A DNA stretch of 64,000 nucleotides from Azospirillum thermophilum (GTDB taxonomy: Bacteria > Pseudomonadota > Alphaproteobacteria > Azospirillales > Azospirillaceae): positions 310,001-374,000 of the forward strand of contig NZ_CP029354.1 of NCBI RefSeq assembly GCF_003130795.1. The letters run 5' to 3'. The notes under the pieces were generated by a model, which was not told the DNA's origin, did no database searches, and saw nothing but the letters and a program-made list of their open reading frames with translations. The position numbers and the translations under genes are program-made. Every line of letters starts with the position of its first letter. The stretch's first letter is position 1. Positions 9,861 through 26,815 of this stretch are shown here, piece after piece.

Positions 9861-11012
9861 CTCCCCCGGTACCCGATCCAGCGCCGCGTCCAGCACCGGG
9901 CGGAGCGCGGCGGCCAGGGCAGGGGCATGCCGGTCGGCCATCATGGTGACGTGGTCGCCCGGCACCCAATGGACCTGCACCCCGGCGGCGACGGCCCCCC
10001 AGCCGAGATCCTCCCGGCCCTGATCCTCGGGCGACCCGCCGCGGGTCAGGGAGGTGTCGGTGGCGCGGAACAGCGTGACGGGAACCGGACAGGGGGCGGG
10101 ACCGGGGGCGGCGAGATAGGCGGCGCGCGCCTCGCGGTGGGCCTGCCCGACCGCCAGCAGGTTGCGGACGAGCTCCTCCCCGCCGCCGAAGGCGCTGCCG
10201 CCGGCGCGGCGGAAGGCCTCCGACACATGGGCGACCTGCTCGTCCACCGGCAGGGCGGCGAGCTCCTCGGCGCGGACCTCCACCTCGTGGCCGGTGTAGC
10301 GGCTGTAGATCGCCGCGGCATCGGCGAGGGCCGCGGCGGTGGCGGCGCCATCCGGCCGGCCGGCGGCCTCCTCCTCCCGGCGGGCGAGCACGCTGTCGAA
10401 CAGGGCGAGCAGGGCGACGGTCTGACCGGCGGCGGTGAGCTGGCGCGCCATCTCGAAGGCGATGAGGCCGCCGAAGCTGTGGCCACCCAACAGATAGGGA
10501 CCGTCCGGCTGCAGGGCGCGCAGCCGGGCGACATAGTCGGCCGCCATGGCCGGCAGGTCGCGGTGCGGCGGCTCCCGCCCGTCGAGGCCGCGGGCCTGGA
10601 CGGCGTGGACCGGCAGAGCGGGGGCGAGCGTGCGGACCAGCGGGATGTAGTTGAGGATCGTGCCGCCGCCGGTATGGACCAGGAACAGCACCCGGGGCCC
10701 CGGCGCCGACCACAGCCGGACGACGGGGGAGGGGGCGGTCTCCTGCCGGCGGACGACGCTGGCGAGATGTTCGACGGTCGGCCCTTCGAACAGGGCGGAG
10801 AGCGGCACCTTGCGGCCGGTCACCTGCTCGATCCGCATCAGCAGCCGCAGCGACAGCAGCGAGTGGCCGCCGAGGTCGAAGAAGCTGTCGGTGACGCCGA
10901 CCGGGCGGCCGTTCAGCAGTTCCTGCCAGATCTGGGCTATCTGCAGCTCCACCGGGTCGCGCGGCGGCACCGGGCCGTCCTCGCGCCCGCCGTCGCCGGC
11001 GCCGGGCGGGGG
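9846..11012 (-). pseudogene. Terminal NRPS gene, 3' part: carrier (T) and thioesterase (TE) domains, out of frame with the 5' part
   Basis: This stretch encodes the end of the last NRPS protein. A carrier domain begins about VELQIAQIWQELL and has the phosphopantetheine site DLGGHSLLSLRLL. It is followed by a type I thioesterase with the nucleophile in LLGGHSFGGLIAF and a late catalytic His in VPGDHVTMMADRH. The C-A part is in a different frame. Adding one base to the G5 run at 11008-11012 would join both parts into one protein of about 1407 residues (10937..14068 plus this part). As read, A is severed from T and TE. This may be sequencing error; otherwise the T-TE part would need its own start, for example an in-frame GTG near 10950. 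Confidence 0.8.
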
Positions 11013-14000
11013 AGTTTCGCGCGGTCGAGCTTCTGGTTGGCGGTCAGCGGCAGCCGGTCGAGGAAGACGACGGCCGTGGGGATCATCGCCGCCGGCAGGC
11101 GGGGCCGCAGGAACTCGCGCAGCCGCTTGGCGCTGCGCCCCGTCTCCTTGCGCGGCACGACATAGGCGACGAGCCGCAGGTCGCCCGGCCGGTCCTCCCG
11201 CGCGACGACGGCGCAGGCGGCGACCTCCGGGCAGTCCTTCAGGCAGGCGGCGACCTCCATCGGCTCCACCCGGACGCCGCGGATCTTCACCTGATGGTCC
11301 ATGCGGCCGAGGAATTCCAGCAGCCCGTCCGCCCCCAGCACGCCGCGGTCGCCGGTCAGGTAGACGAGGTCGTCCGGATCGCCGGTCAGCGGGTTGGGGA
11401 CGAAGCGCTTCGCCGTCTCCTCCGGCGCGTTCAGGTAGCCCAGGCTGCGGAAGGGGGTGCGGATGGCGATCTCCCCCGGCTCCCCGATGCCGCAGAGGCG
11501 GCGGTCGGGGGTGAGCACCAGCGCCTGGGTCTGCGGCAGCGGCGTGCCGAGCGGCTGGACGCCGGCCCGCGGGACCGCGGGCACCCGGTGGAAGAACTTG
11601 GCGAGCGTCGTCTCGGTCGGGCCGTAGAGGTTGACGATCTCCCCGGCCTCGGGAAAGGCGGCGCGCCAGCGTTCGACGAGGCCCGCGGCCAGCGGCTCGC
11701 CGGCGAAGAAGGCGCGGCGCAGCGCGGCGAGGGTGACGCCGGCCGGCGGGTCGGCCAGCCAGCTTTCCACGACCGAGGGGACGGTGTGGATCAGGGTGAT
11801 GCGCTGCGCCTCCAGCCATTCGGGGGTGCGGCCGCTGGCCAGCGCCTCCTCCTCGCGCGGCAGGACCAGCTCGGCGCCGGAGGTCAGCGGCAGGAAGACG
11901 TCGCGCAGCACCACGTCGAAGGACAGGCCGGTCAACTGGGCGCAGCGGTCGCCGGGGCCGACGCCGAAGGTGGCGCGCTGCCAGGACAGGAAATGGGAGA
12001 GGCCGCCGTGGGTGCCGCGCACGCCCTTGGGCACGCCGGTGCTGCCGGAAGTGAAGAAGAGATAGGCGGGATCGGCGGTTCCGGCGGCCGGTTCCGGCGG
12101 GGGCGGGGCGGCATCGGGGGCGGTGGCGGCGGCAGGGGACGGGGCGTCCACCGTGCCGTCCGCGCCGACCGGGATGCGCGTCAGGCCCGGCTGCTCCGCC
12201 GGCCAGCCGCCGGGCCCGTCCGGCTCCAGCAGCAGGCGGGCGCCGGCCTGCTCCAGCATCGCCCGCTGGCGCTGCTCCGGCAGGTCGAGGCTGAGCGTCA
12301 GCAGGACGCCGCCCGCCCGCAGCACGCCGGCCATGGCGACGATGAAGCCCGGGCAGCGCGGCCCCCGCACCGCCACCGCCTCGCCGGGCGCCAGCCCCTC
12401 GGCCAGCAGCCGGCGGGCGACCGCCGCGATCCGGTCGTTCATCGCGGCGTAGGAGAGGGTGAGGCCGCCCTGGGTCAGGGCCGGGGCGTCGGGGGTGCGC
12501 TCCGCCCAGCCGGCGATCAGGCCGGCGACCGGTTGCTGGGCCGGCCGGTCGAGCGGGGCCGCCGGGTCGGGCAGGGCGGCGGCCGGCACCGCGAGGTCGA
12601 AGCGGGACAGCGCCCGGCCGGGATCGGCCGCCGCCTGGACCAGCAGGGCTTCGAGCTGCTCCAGCAGCAGGGCGACGCGCTCGGGCGAATAGCGGGCGCG
12701 CTGGTACTGCAGCTTCAGCTCCAGCCGGCCGTCCCATTCCGTGACGTAGAGCGTCATGGAGAATTCGGAGCGCATGGGGGCCGGCGCCTCGAAGGCGGCG
12801 CGCAGGTCCGGCAGTTCCAGCACGCGGGCCGGGGCGGGGGTGAAGTTGAAGAAGATCTCGAACAGCGGATGGCTGGAGGCGCTGCGCTCGGGGTCGAGCT
12901 CCTGCACCACCCGCTCGAACGGCACCTCGTGGTGCTCCAGCCCGTCGAGGAAACTGCTGCGCACCCGCGCCATCGCCTCGCGGAAGGGCAGGTCGGCGGG
13001 CAGCCGGGCGCGCAGGGCCAGCGTGTTGAGGAACAGGCCGATCAGCGCCTCCGTCTCCACCCGGATGCGGCCGCTGACCGGGGTGCCGAGCAGGATGTCG
13101 TCGCGGCCCGACAGGCGGGCGAGCAGCGTCATGAAGCCGGTCAGCAGCGTGACGTAGAGGGTGCAGTCCTCGCGCCGGCTGAACTCGTCGAGGGCGGCCT
13201 TCAGCTCCCGCCCGATCACCCGTTCGCAGGCGGCGCCGGACAGGTCGCGCTCCGCCGCGCCGTCGCCGTGGAGCAGCCGGTCGGGCGCCAGCTCCAGCAC
13301 GGGCGGCGGATCGGCGAGCTGGCGGCGCCAGTAGGCGAGGCCGCGGTCGAGCAGCCCGTCGCGCAGCCGCTCGCGCTGCCAGCCGGCGAAGTCCGGGTAC
13401 TGGATGGGCAGCTCCGGCAGGCCGGGCTCGCGGCCGGTGGCGAAGGCGGTGTAGTGGCGCGCGATCTCCTCCAGCAGCACGCCGATGGACCAGCCGTCCG
13501 ACACGATGTGGTGCATGGAGAAAATGAGGAAATGCTCCTCCTCCGCCAGCCGGACCAGCGTGACGCGCAGCAGCCGGTCGCGGGCGAGGTCGAAGCCGCG
13601 CCGCGTCTCCTCGTCGTAGAGGTCGCGGCAGGCGGCCTCGCGCGCCTCGGCGGCATGGTGGGACAGGTCGACCCGCGCGATGGGCAGCGGGGCGGGCGGC
13701 GCGATCACCTGCACCGGCTTGCCGGCCGGCGCCTGGAAGGTGGCGCGCAGCGCCGCATGGCGGCGGACGACGGCGTCGAAGCTGTGGTGCAGGGCGGGGA
13801 TCGACAGGCTGCCGGTCAGCCGCAGGGCGCCGGTGATGATGAAGGCGGGGTCGCCGGGGGCCAGCCGGTCGAGGAACCACTGGCGTTCCTGCGCGAAGGA
13901 CAGCGGCGCCTCCGCCGGCCCGGCCGCGGCGGCGGGAGCGGCGCTGCCGTCGCGCGGGGCAAGCGTGGCGGCGGCGCGGCCCGGCCGGTCGGCCTGCGCC

Positions 14001-14060
14001 AGGCGGCGCAGCAGCAGGTCGCGCTGGGCGGGGGAGAGTTCCTTGATGCGCGAGAGGGTG

Positions 14061-14068
<8 letters not shown>
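10937..14068 (-). CDS. Terminal NRPS gene, 5' part: condensation and adenylation domains
   Basis: As read, 1043 residues. The N-terminus MSDTLSRIKELSPAQRDLLL looks like a docking helix. The C domain (about 50-490) has MHHIVSDGWS (His186/His187 region), the active LCL type. The A domain (about 520-1010) has FFTSGSTGVPKGVRG, NLYGPTETT, YLTGDRG and LTANQKLDR. Aligned by hand to PheA, its pocket reads D-V-R-H-F-A-L-L-A-K, which I cannot assign. The frame runs into unrelated sequence (ARTARCRRATRWSCR) after the G5 run at 11008-11012, where the true protein should continue into T-TE. The start overlaps the PKS stop by 8 nt (ATGAGTGA), indicating coupled translation. Confidence 0.88.
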
Positions 14069-18907
<4,839 letters not shown>

Positions 18908-18908
<1 letters not shown>

Positions 18909-21900
18909 CAGGCGGCCCCGCTGCCGGCTGTGGTGCGGGCGCGGCGGCGGTCCAGCGCCTCCTGCCGGGCGGCGGCACGGGCGCGGCCGGCGTCGGGCTG
19001 CCGGGGCGCATCCTGGCTGCTGCCCTGAAGCTGGTGCAGCCGGGCGGCGAGGCTCTCGACGGTCGGGTACCTGAAGAGGTCGGTGACCTCCACCTGCACG
19101 CCGGTCTCGCGCTGCAGCCGGTCCTGCACCTCCAGCAGCAGCAGGGAATGGCCGCCCTGGTCGAAGAAGTTGGTCTGCAAGCCGATGCCCTGCAGCGACA
19201 GCACCTCCTGCCAGATGCGGGCGACGGCGGCCTCCGCGGCGCTGCGCGGCGGGGCGAGGGGCTCGTCGGCCGCCGGCTTGTGCCCGGCGGCGAGCCGGGC
19301 GAGCGCCCGGCGGTCGAGCTTGCCGCTGGCGGTCAGCGGCAGCCGGTCGAGCGTCAGCAGGGCCGAGGGCACCATCGCCCTGGGCAGCCGGTCGCGCAGC
19401 CGCGCCATCAGCCCGTCCGTCAGCGCCGGGGCGGCCGGTTCCACCAGCGGGATCTCGCCGTCATGGAAGAAGGCGTGGTGGAAGGGGTTGGCGCGGAAGA
19501 CGCGGGCATGGTGGGGCGAGTCGTGGCGGAAGCCGGCCGGCTCGTGCCCGCGGCGGTGCAGCGTGCCCTCGACGTAATAGTCGGTGTGCAGCCGGTCCTC
19601 GCACAGGACGGCGCCGCAGGCCGCCGCGATGCGGTCGCCGGCGGCGACGCTGCGGCCGGGATGGAAGGCGGGGAAGAAGACCGGCAGCCAGCAATGCTCG
19701 TGGTCGAGGATGTCGATCAGCTCCCCGCCGCCGGTGTCGAGCGTCAGCCAGACCAGAAAGCCGTCGAACCGGCCGTCACGCGTCAGGGCGAACTCGCCCT
19801 CGTAGCGGTATTCGGGATCGACCGGGCCGCGGTAGTCGAAATCCTCGAAGGGCAGCGGCTCGGCCAGCAGGTGCGAGCGGTCGAGCCCGCGCACGCACAG
19901 GCGCAGGTCGAACGGATAGCCGATCTCCTCGAAGATCCGGTGGACATAGCGGCCGGCCAGCGGGCCGAAGCCCAGCCGCTGCCGGAGCGAGTCGGGAAGC
20001 TGCACCGGGGCGTAGAGGGTGGTGCTGCGCGGCGGGATCATCCGCGCATCCGGGGCGAGCAGCGGACGCACCCCGTTCATGATGACGGCGGAGCCCTCGC
20101 TGCCGCCGATGGCGCCGACGATCTCCGACACGCAGACCTCGGCGGGTTCCGGCAGGGTCACCTCGGTGGCGTCGCCGTGGATGACGGTGATGCGGTCCTC
20201 CAGCCCCAGCTCGCGGACGCGGGCGGTGGCGCGGTTGAAGCTGTCCTCCAGCTTCTCGATGGCATAGACCTTGCGGGCGCCGGCCTCGACGCAGAAGCGC
20301 GACAGCAGCGCCTCCGGCCCGGTGCCGACCTCCAGCACGACGCGGCCGGGCACCATGGCCGCCATGGCGGCGCGATAGGCGATGTTGCGCCGCTCGTCGC
20401 TGGTCATGGCGTGGTAGGCGAGCTCGTCATAGACGAAGAACTCGGCGATCGACGGCCACCATTCCTGGGGCTTGGCCGCCGGCCGGCCATGGTCGGGCAC
20501 CACGAAGGCGACGAGGCTCGTGGCGTCGCCCTCGCCGACCGGCAGCACGGCGGCCTCGTAGACGGCGGGATCGGCGCGCAGCACGCCCTCCACCTCGCCG
20601 GGCTCGATGCGGATGCCGCGAATCTTGATCTGCTCGTCGAGGCGGCCGAGATACTCGATGCTGCCGTCCTCGCGGAAGCGGGCGAGGTCGCCGGTACGGT
20701 AGAGCCGCGCCCCCGGCTCCGCCGCGAAGGGATCGGGGATGAAGGCGGCGGCGGTCTGGCCCGGGCGGCCGGCATAGCCGCGCGACACGCCGGGTCCGCC
20801 GACATGCAGATGGCCGGGCACGCCGGCCGGCACCGGGTTCAGGTCGCCGTCCAGCAGATAGACGCGGCTGTCGCCGCTGGGGCGCCCGATCGGCGGCCTG
20901 GCGCCGTCCGGCTCCACCGCCGCGATGGTGGCGCAGACGGTCGTTTCGGTCGGGCCGTAGGCGTTGAGGAAGCGGCGCCCCGGCGCCCAGCGGGCGGCGA
21001 GGTCGGCCGGGCAGGGCTCCCCAGCCACGACCAGCGTGCGCAGGTCCGGCAGCTCGCCGTCCGGCAGGCGGGCGAGCACCGAGGGCGGCAGGGTCACCGT
21101 GTCGATCCGCCAGCGGGCGAGCAGCCGCAGCATCTCCGCCGAGGGCAGCAGCGCCTCGCGCGCGGCCAGGCAGAGGGTGGCGCCGGCCAGCAGGGCCGTG
21201 AAGATCTCCGACACCGAGGCGTCGAAGCTGAAGGAGGCGAACTGCAGCACGCGCCCGCCGGCGCGGATGCGGAAGGCGTCGACCTGCGCCTCGACCAGCA
21301 GGCGCAGCGACCGGTGGGTGACCAGCACGCCCTTGCGCCGCCCGGTGGATCCGGAGGTGTAGATCAGGTAGGCGGCATGCTCCGGCCCTGCCGTGCCGTC
21401 CGGCTCCTCCGGCAGATTCTCCGGCAGATCCTCGGCGGACTCTCCGGCCGCGGCCGACAGGCCTTCGTCCAGCGTCAGCAGGTGGGCGGCGGCGCAGCCG
21501 GCGAGCGTCGGGGCGAGGGCCGCGTCGGTCAGCACCACGGCGGCGGCGCAGTCGTCCACCAGCTCGTGCAGCAGGTCGCGCGGGAAGGCGGGGTCGAGCG
21601 GGACATAGGCGCCGCCGGCCTTCAGCACCGCCAGGACGGCGGCGAGGCGGGCCAGCGACGGCTCCATGGCGATGGCGACGCGGGATTCCGGCCCGACGCC
21701 CAGCGCCTTCAGCCGGCGGGCCAGCCGGTTGGCGGCGGCGTTCAGCCCGGCATAGGTCAGGCTGCGGTCGCCGCCCGTGCCGGCGAACAGCGCGGCCACG
21801 GCATCCGGGCTGTGCCGCACCCGCTCCTCGAACAAGCGGGAGACGGGCAGATCCGGCAGGCGGCAGGCGGGATCGACCCCGGCGGGATTGCGGCTCCAGT

Positions 21901-23242
21901 CGCCGAGCAGCAGCGCGCGCTCCTCCGGCGGCAGCGGGTCGAGCAGGCAGAGCGGCCGGTCGCCGCCGCGGCTCATGTCGGCCAGCAGTGCCCGCATGTG
22001 GCCGAGCAGCCGGCGCATCGCCGGGGTGGAGAAGCGCGACCGCTCGTAGCCGACGCCGAGACGGCCGGTCTCGCGGATCGTCAGCGTGACGGTCAGCGGA
22101 ACGTTGGCGCGCTCCACGAAGTCGCCGGCGCCGACGGCGAGCCCGCCGCCCGCGATCCGCTGCCGGTGCGACGGGAAGTCCTCGAACACCAGCAGGCTGT
22201 CGAACAGCGGCGTGCCGCGCGGCACCTCGCACCAGCCCTGGATGTCGGCGAGCGGCGTGTGCTCGTGCCGGCGCGTCTCGGCCTGGGCCTGCTGCAGGTC
22301 GCGCAGCCAGCCGGCCAGCGTCGCCTCGGGTTCCAGCCGGGCGCGGACCGGCAGCGTGTTGATGAAGAGGCCGACCATGCCCTCGATGCCCGGCAGCTCC
22401 GGCGGCCGGCCGGCGACGGCGGTGCCGAACAGCAGGTCGTGCCGGCCGGAATAGCGGCCGAGCAGCACCGCCCAGGCACCCAGCACCAGCGTGTTGGGAG
22501 TGACGCCCATGGCGCGGGCGGCGTCGCGCAGCGCGGCGATCTCCGCCGCCGGCAGCTCGATGAACTCCAGCCCGTACTCCGCGCCGTCCGGCGGGTCGCC
22601 GGGGCCGAGGTCGATCGGCGTCGGCTCCTCGAAGCCGGCGAGCTGGGCGCGCCAGAAGCCCTCGACCTCCCCCTGGTCCTGGGCGCGCTGCCACGCGATG
22701 AAGTCCTTGTAGGGGCGCGGCGGCTCCAGGGCGGCGGGCGTGCCGCCGAGGCGGGCGGCATAGTCGGCCAGCAGCTCGCCCAGCAGGGTCGGCACCGACC
22801 AGGCGTCGAGGATGGCATGGTGCCAGGTCCAGACCAGCCGGTGGTCGGCGTCGCCGAGATGGACGAGCTTCAGCCGCATCAGCGGGGCGCGCGACAGCTC
22901 GAAGCCCTGGCGCCGCTCGGCGGCGCGCAGCTCGGCGAGGCCCTGCTCCTGGGCGGCGGCCGGGACGCCGCGCCAGTCCAGCACCTCCAGCGGCAGGCGC
23001 ACGCGGGGGCCGACGACCTGCAGCGGCTCCGGCAGGCCCTTCCAGGCGAAGGCGGTGCGCAGGACGCCGTGGCGGGCCACCACCGTCTCCCAGGCGGCGC
23101 GGAAGGCCTCGCCGTCGAGCGGCCCCTCCAGCACGCAGGCGAGCTGCTCGACATAGACGTCGGAACCGGGGGCCGAGAGGCTGTGGAACAGCATGCCCTG
23201 CTGCATCGGCGACAGCGGATAGGCGTCGGGAGTCTCGCTCAT
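18908..23242 (-). CDS. NRPS module C-A(MT)-T with embedded methyltransferase, tyrosine-like pocket
   Basis: 1444 residues. The C domain (about 5-440) has WHHAILDAWS at 140-149. The A domain has YTSGSTGRRKGV, FDASVSE, NAYGPTETTVC, YRTGDLARF, QIKIRGIRIEPGE and, late, LTASGKLDR. Hand alignment to PheA gives the pocket D-A-S-T-V-A-A-V-C-K, which I recall as a published tyrosine code. Between A8 and A9 lies a methyltransferase of about 360 residues (about 905-1275) with VVLEVGTGPE at 968-977, AGARKVYAIE and SEIVGAIGGSEG, resembling arginine-methyltransferase-type enzymes rather than the usual NRPS N-MT. T-domain Ser1366 is in DQGGHSLLLLE. No epimerase. It lies 63 nt behind the previous NRPS and is coupled to the PKS gene. 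The methylated atom is unknown. Confidence 0.93.
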
Positions 23243-23305
23243 GCTCTCTCGTCTTTCGATCCGGGGACGTCTTTTTCGGCAGGAGTCTGGAACGGGGCGG
23301 GCGCG

Positions 23306-26300
23306 TCAGTCGTCGAACCGCACCATGGCCACCGCCTGCTTCAGATGCTCGGCCGCGACCTGCAGGACGGTGTCGTCGAGCAGGTCGCGCGGCGGCGGCG
23401 GGGCGGCCGGGCCGCTCTGCGCCGCCTTGTCGGCGAGGGCGGCGACGGTGCGGTGCTGGAACAGGTCGTGCGGCTTCACCGCCAGCCCGGCCCGCTGGCA
23501 GCGGGCGGCGATCTGGATGCTGCGGATGGAATCGCCGCCGATGGCGAAGAAGTCCTCCGCCACGCCGACCCGCTCCAGCCCCAGCACCTCCGCCCAGATG
23601 GCGGCGATCGTCTCCTCCGCGGGGGTGCGCGGGGCGACGAAGCGCTCCTCGCCGGCCGCCTGCCAGTCGGGGGCGGGCAGCCGCTTCTGGTCCAGCTTGC
23701 CGTTGGCGGTCAGCGGCATGGCCGGCAGCACGACGAAGCAGGCGGGGATCATCGGCTGCGGCAGATGGCCGGCCAGGAAGCGGCGCAGTTCCTCCTCCTC
23801 CGGCTGCGGGCCGGAGAGGACGAGATAGGCGACCAGCCGCCGCTCGCCCGCGGGGTGCGGGCGGGCCTGGACGCTGGCCTGGGCGATGGCGGGATGGCGG
23901 CAGAGCGCCACCTCGATCTCGCCGGGCTCGATGCGCAGGCCGCGCAGCTTGATCATGTGGTCGACGCGGCCGAGGAAGTCGATCAGCCCGTCCGCCCGCC
24001 GCCGCGCCATGTCGCGCGTCTTGTAGAGCCGCGCCCCCGGCACCGGGCTGAAGGGGTCGGGGACGAAGCTGGCGGCGGTGCGCGCCGGATCGCCGCGATA
24101 GCCGCGCCCGACGCCGATTCCGCCGATGTAGAGCTCGCCCACCACCCCCGGCGGGACGGGGGACAGGCTGCGGTCCAGCACATGGGCGGTCATGTTGCGG
24201 ATCGGGCTGCCGATGGTCACCACCGGCAGGACCGCGTCGGCCGGCAGCAGCCGCTCCATCCGGTAATGGCACTGGTCGTCCGAGCATTCGGTCGAGCCGT
24301 AGGTGTTCAGGACGGGGATCGACGGGTAGAGGTCGAACCAGCGGCGGCACAGCTCGGCCGGCAGCGCCTCGCCGGTCGGCACCATCCAGCGCAGCGCGCC
24401 GAGGTCCGGCGGGCCGCAGTCGTGGAGCTCCGCCTCCTCGATCACCGCGCGCATCATGGCGGGAACGATCTGCAACGCGGTGACGCCGCGCCTCGCCACC
24501 TCGGTGACCAGGGCGGCGGGATCCTCGGCCTGCTCGTCCGGGATGACGGCGACGCGGCCGCCGACCGCCAGCGGGGCGAGGCACTGCCACACCACCACGT
24601 CGAAGGACTGCGGCGCGTTCTGGGCGAGGCAGTCGCCGGGGCCGAACTCCAGGTCCTCCAGCTTGCCCAGCACATGGTTGACCATGCCGCGATGCTCGAC
24701 CATCACGCCCTTGGGCTGGCCGGTCGAGCCGGAGGTGTACATGACGTAGGCGAGGTCCGCGCCGCCGGGAGAGGGCGGCAGCACGGCGGAGCCCAGGGCG
24801 GCGGCGTCCGCGGCGGCCAGCGCCTCGAAGGCCAGCACGCGCGGCCGGGTGCCGGCGGGGATGTCCTCCAGCGCGGTCTCCACCGCCGTCTTCAGCCCGG
24901 CACTGGTCAGCACCAGCGGCGCGCCGCTGGTCTCCAGCACGCGGGCGGTGCGCGGGAAGGGATGGCGGGGATCGACCGGCAGGAAGGCGCCGCCGGCCTT
25001 GGTGACGGCGAGGAGCGCGGTCACGAAGTCGATGCCGCGCGGCATCATCACCGCGACCAGCGTCTCCTTCGCCACCCTCTCGGCGGCCAGCGCGCGGGCA
25101 AGCCGCTCCACCCGGCGGGCAAGCTCGGCATAGGTGACGGACAGCTCACCGCAGTTCACCGCGACTGCGTCGCCGCGGACCGCCGCCTGCGCCTCGAACA
25201 GGGCGAGGATGGAGGGTTCGGGCGGCGGGGCCACCGTGGGGCCGCAGCCGCCGGCGATGGTGCGCGCCGCGTCCTCCGCGGTCAGCAGCGACAGCTCGTC
25301 CACCGGCCGGGCGGGGTCGGCGACGATCTGGCGCAGCAGCGTCTCGAAGCTGGCGGCCATGCGGTCGACGGTGTCCGGCTCGAACAGGTCGGCGGCGTAT
25401 TTCCAGGCGCCGGCCAGCCGGCCGGCATCGTCCTTCTTCATCTCCAGGTTCAGGTCGAACTGGCCGTCCTGCTGGGCGAGCGGCCATGGCCGCAGCGCCA
25501 GGTCGGCGAAGGGCACCTCCGGCTCGTCGGGGGAGGACAGCAGGGTGCGCTGAAGCTCCTCGTAGCGATGGAACTTCTGGAGGACGAAGCTGGTCTGGAA
25601 GATCGGCGAGCGGCTGAGGTCGCGCGCCGGCTGCAGCCGGTCGACCAGCAGCGAGAAGGGCAGGTCGCCGTTGTTGAGCGCCCCGATGACCGTGCCGCGC
25701 ACCTGGGCCAGCAGGTCGGTGAAGGCGGGATTGCCGGAAAGGTCGGCGCGCAGCGGCACCATGTTGATGAAGTCGCCGAACAGGTCCGGCAGGCCCGGCT
25801 GGCCGCGTCCGGCGGTCGGGCTGCCGACCACCAGATCGTCCTGGCCGCTGTAGCGGTGCAGCAGCACCATGTAGGCCGACAGCAGCACCATGTAGAGCGA
25901 GGCGTTGGCCGACTGCGCCAGCCCCTCCAGCGCCCGCACCAGCTCCGAGTCGATGCGCCGGGTGACGGTGGCGCCGCGGAAGCTCTGCATCGGCGGGCGC
26001 GGATGGTCGGCCGGCAGGTCGAGCACCGGCAGCTCCCCCGCCATGCGCTCCCGCCAGTAGAGCCACTGGCGCTCCGCCGTTTCGCCCTCCACCATCCGCC
26101 GTTCCCAGCGGACATAGTCCTCGTAGCCGAGCGACAGGGCGGGCAGCGACCAGGGCCGCCCGGCCGCCTCCGCCGCATAGACGGTGCGCAGCTCGTCCAT
26201 CAGCACGATCAGCGACCACAGGTCGCCGACGATGTGGTGGACGGTCAGGCACAGCACATGCTCCTGCGGACCGCGGCGCCACAGGGTCACCCGCGCCGCG

Positions 26301-26812
26301 GCGGAGCGTTTCAGGTCGAAGGGGCGCTGCGCCTCCTCCCGCACGGCCTGCTCCAGGCGATCCCCGCTCCAGTCCGACGCGTCGATGGGGTCGAGGGAGA
26401 GGCGGTAGTACGCGACCGCCCGCTGCTCGGTGCGGCCGTTCTCCTCGCGGAACTCGCTGCGCAGGCAGGGGTGGCGGTCGTGCAGCGCCTGCAGGGCGCG
26501 GGTCAGCGCCGCCACGTCGAGGGGGCCGCGCACCCCCACCGGCAGCGCCATGCTGTAGGCGTGGCCCTGCGGCGCCAGCCGCCAGAGGAACCACAGCGCC
26601 TCCTGCCCGTGCGACAGCGGGAACCAGCCGCCGGTGCTGCCCATGCGGTTGCGCAGCAGGTCCTTCAGCCGCTGTTTCAGCGCCTCGCGCCCGCCGCCCA
26701 TCGCCTGTTCCAGCAGGGCGGGATTCTGCAGGAGATGCTCCTTGAGGGCGGCCTTGGCGTCGTCCTTGGAGAAGCCCTTGGCCTCGCCCGGGGAGGAGGT
26801 GTCGCGGTCCAT
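23306..26812 (-). CDS. NRPS module C-A-T, first elongation module; diamino-acid-like pocket
   Basis: 1168 residues. A helical N-terminal segment (about 15-55) probably docks to the preceding ACP. The C domain (about 60-490) has VHHIVGDLWS at 191-200 and should accept the fatty acyl chain. The A domain (about 520-1010) has MYTSGSTGQPKGV, NTYGSTECSDDQ, YKTRDMARR and LTANGKLDQ. Hand alignment gives the pocket D-V-W-Q-V-T-T-D-D-K; the acidic D-D end and DxWxxTxDDK pattern resemble what I recall for 2,4-diaminobutyrate domains. With sbnA/sbnB-like genes nearby, 2,3-diaminopropionate is the best guess. T-domain Ser1095 is in AIGGDSIRS. Only 3 nt separate it from the FAAL gene. Confidence 0.93.
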   Translation of the reverse strand: MDRDTSSPGEAKGFSKDDAKAALKEHLLQNPALLEQAMGGGREALKQRLKDLLRNRMGSTGGWFPLSHGQEALWFLWRLAPQGHAYSMALPVGVRGPLDVAALTRALQALHDRHPCLRSEFREENGRTEQRAVAYYRLSLDPIDASDWSGDRLEQAVREEAQRPFDLKRSAAARVTLWRRGPQEHVLCLTVHHIVGDLWSLIVLMDELRTVYAAEAAGRPWSLPALSLGYEDYVRWERRMVEGETAERQWLYWRERMAGELPVLDLPADHPRPPMQSFRGATVTRRIDSELVRALEGLAQSANASLYMVLLSAYMVLLHRYSGQDDLVVGSPTAGRGQPGLPDLFGDFINMVPLRADLSGNPAFTDLLAQVRGTVIGALNNGDLPFSLLVDRLQPARDLSRSPIFQTSFVLQKFHRYEELQRTLLSSPDEPEVPFADLALRPWPLAQQDGQFDLNLEMKKDDAGRLAGAWKYAADLFEPDTVDRMAASFETLLRQIVADPARPVDELSLLTAEDAARTIAGGCGPTVAPPPEPSILALFEAQAAVRGDAVAVNCGELSVTYAELARRVERLARALAAERVAKETLVAVMMPRGIDFVTALLAVTKAGGAFLPVDPRHPFPRTARVLETSGAPLVLTSAGLKTAVETALEDIPAGTRPRVLAFEALAAADAAALGSAVLPPSPGGADLAYVMYTSGSTGQPKGVMVEHRGMVNHVLGKLEDLEFGPGDCLAQNAPQSFDVVVWQCLAPLAVGGRVAVIPDEQAEDPAALVTEVARRGVTALQIVPAMMRAVIEEAELHDCGPPDLGALRWMVPTGEALPAELCRRWFDLYPSIPVLNTYGSTECSDDQCHYRMERLLPADAVLPVVTIGSPIRNMTAHVLDRSLSPVPPGVVGELYIGGIGVGRGYRGDPARTAASFVPDPFSPVPGARLYKTRDMARRRADGLIDFLGRVDHMIKLRGLRIEPGEIEVALCRHPAIAQASVQARPHPAGERRLVAYLVLSGPQPEEEELRRFLAGHLPQPMIPACFVVLPAMPLTANGKLDQKRLPAPDWQAAGEERFVAPRTPAEETIAAIWAEVLGLERVGVAEDFFAIGGDSIRSIQIAARCQRAGLAVKPHDLFQHRTVAALADKAAQSGPAAPPPPRDLLDDTVLQVAAEHLKQAVAMVRFDD

Positions 26813-26815
26813 CGC

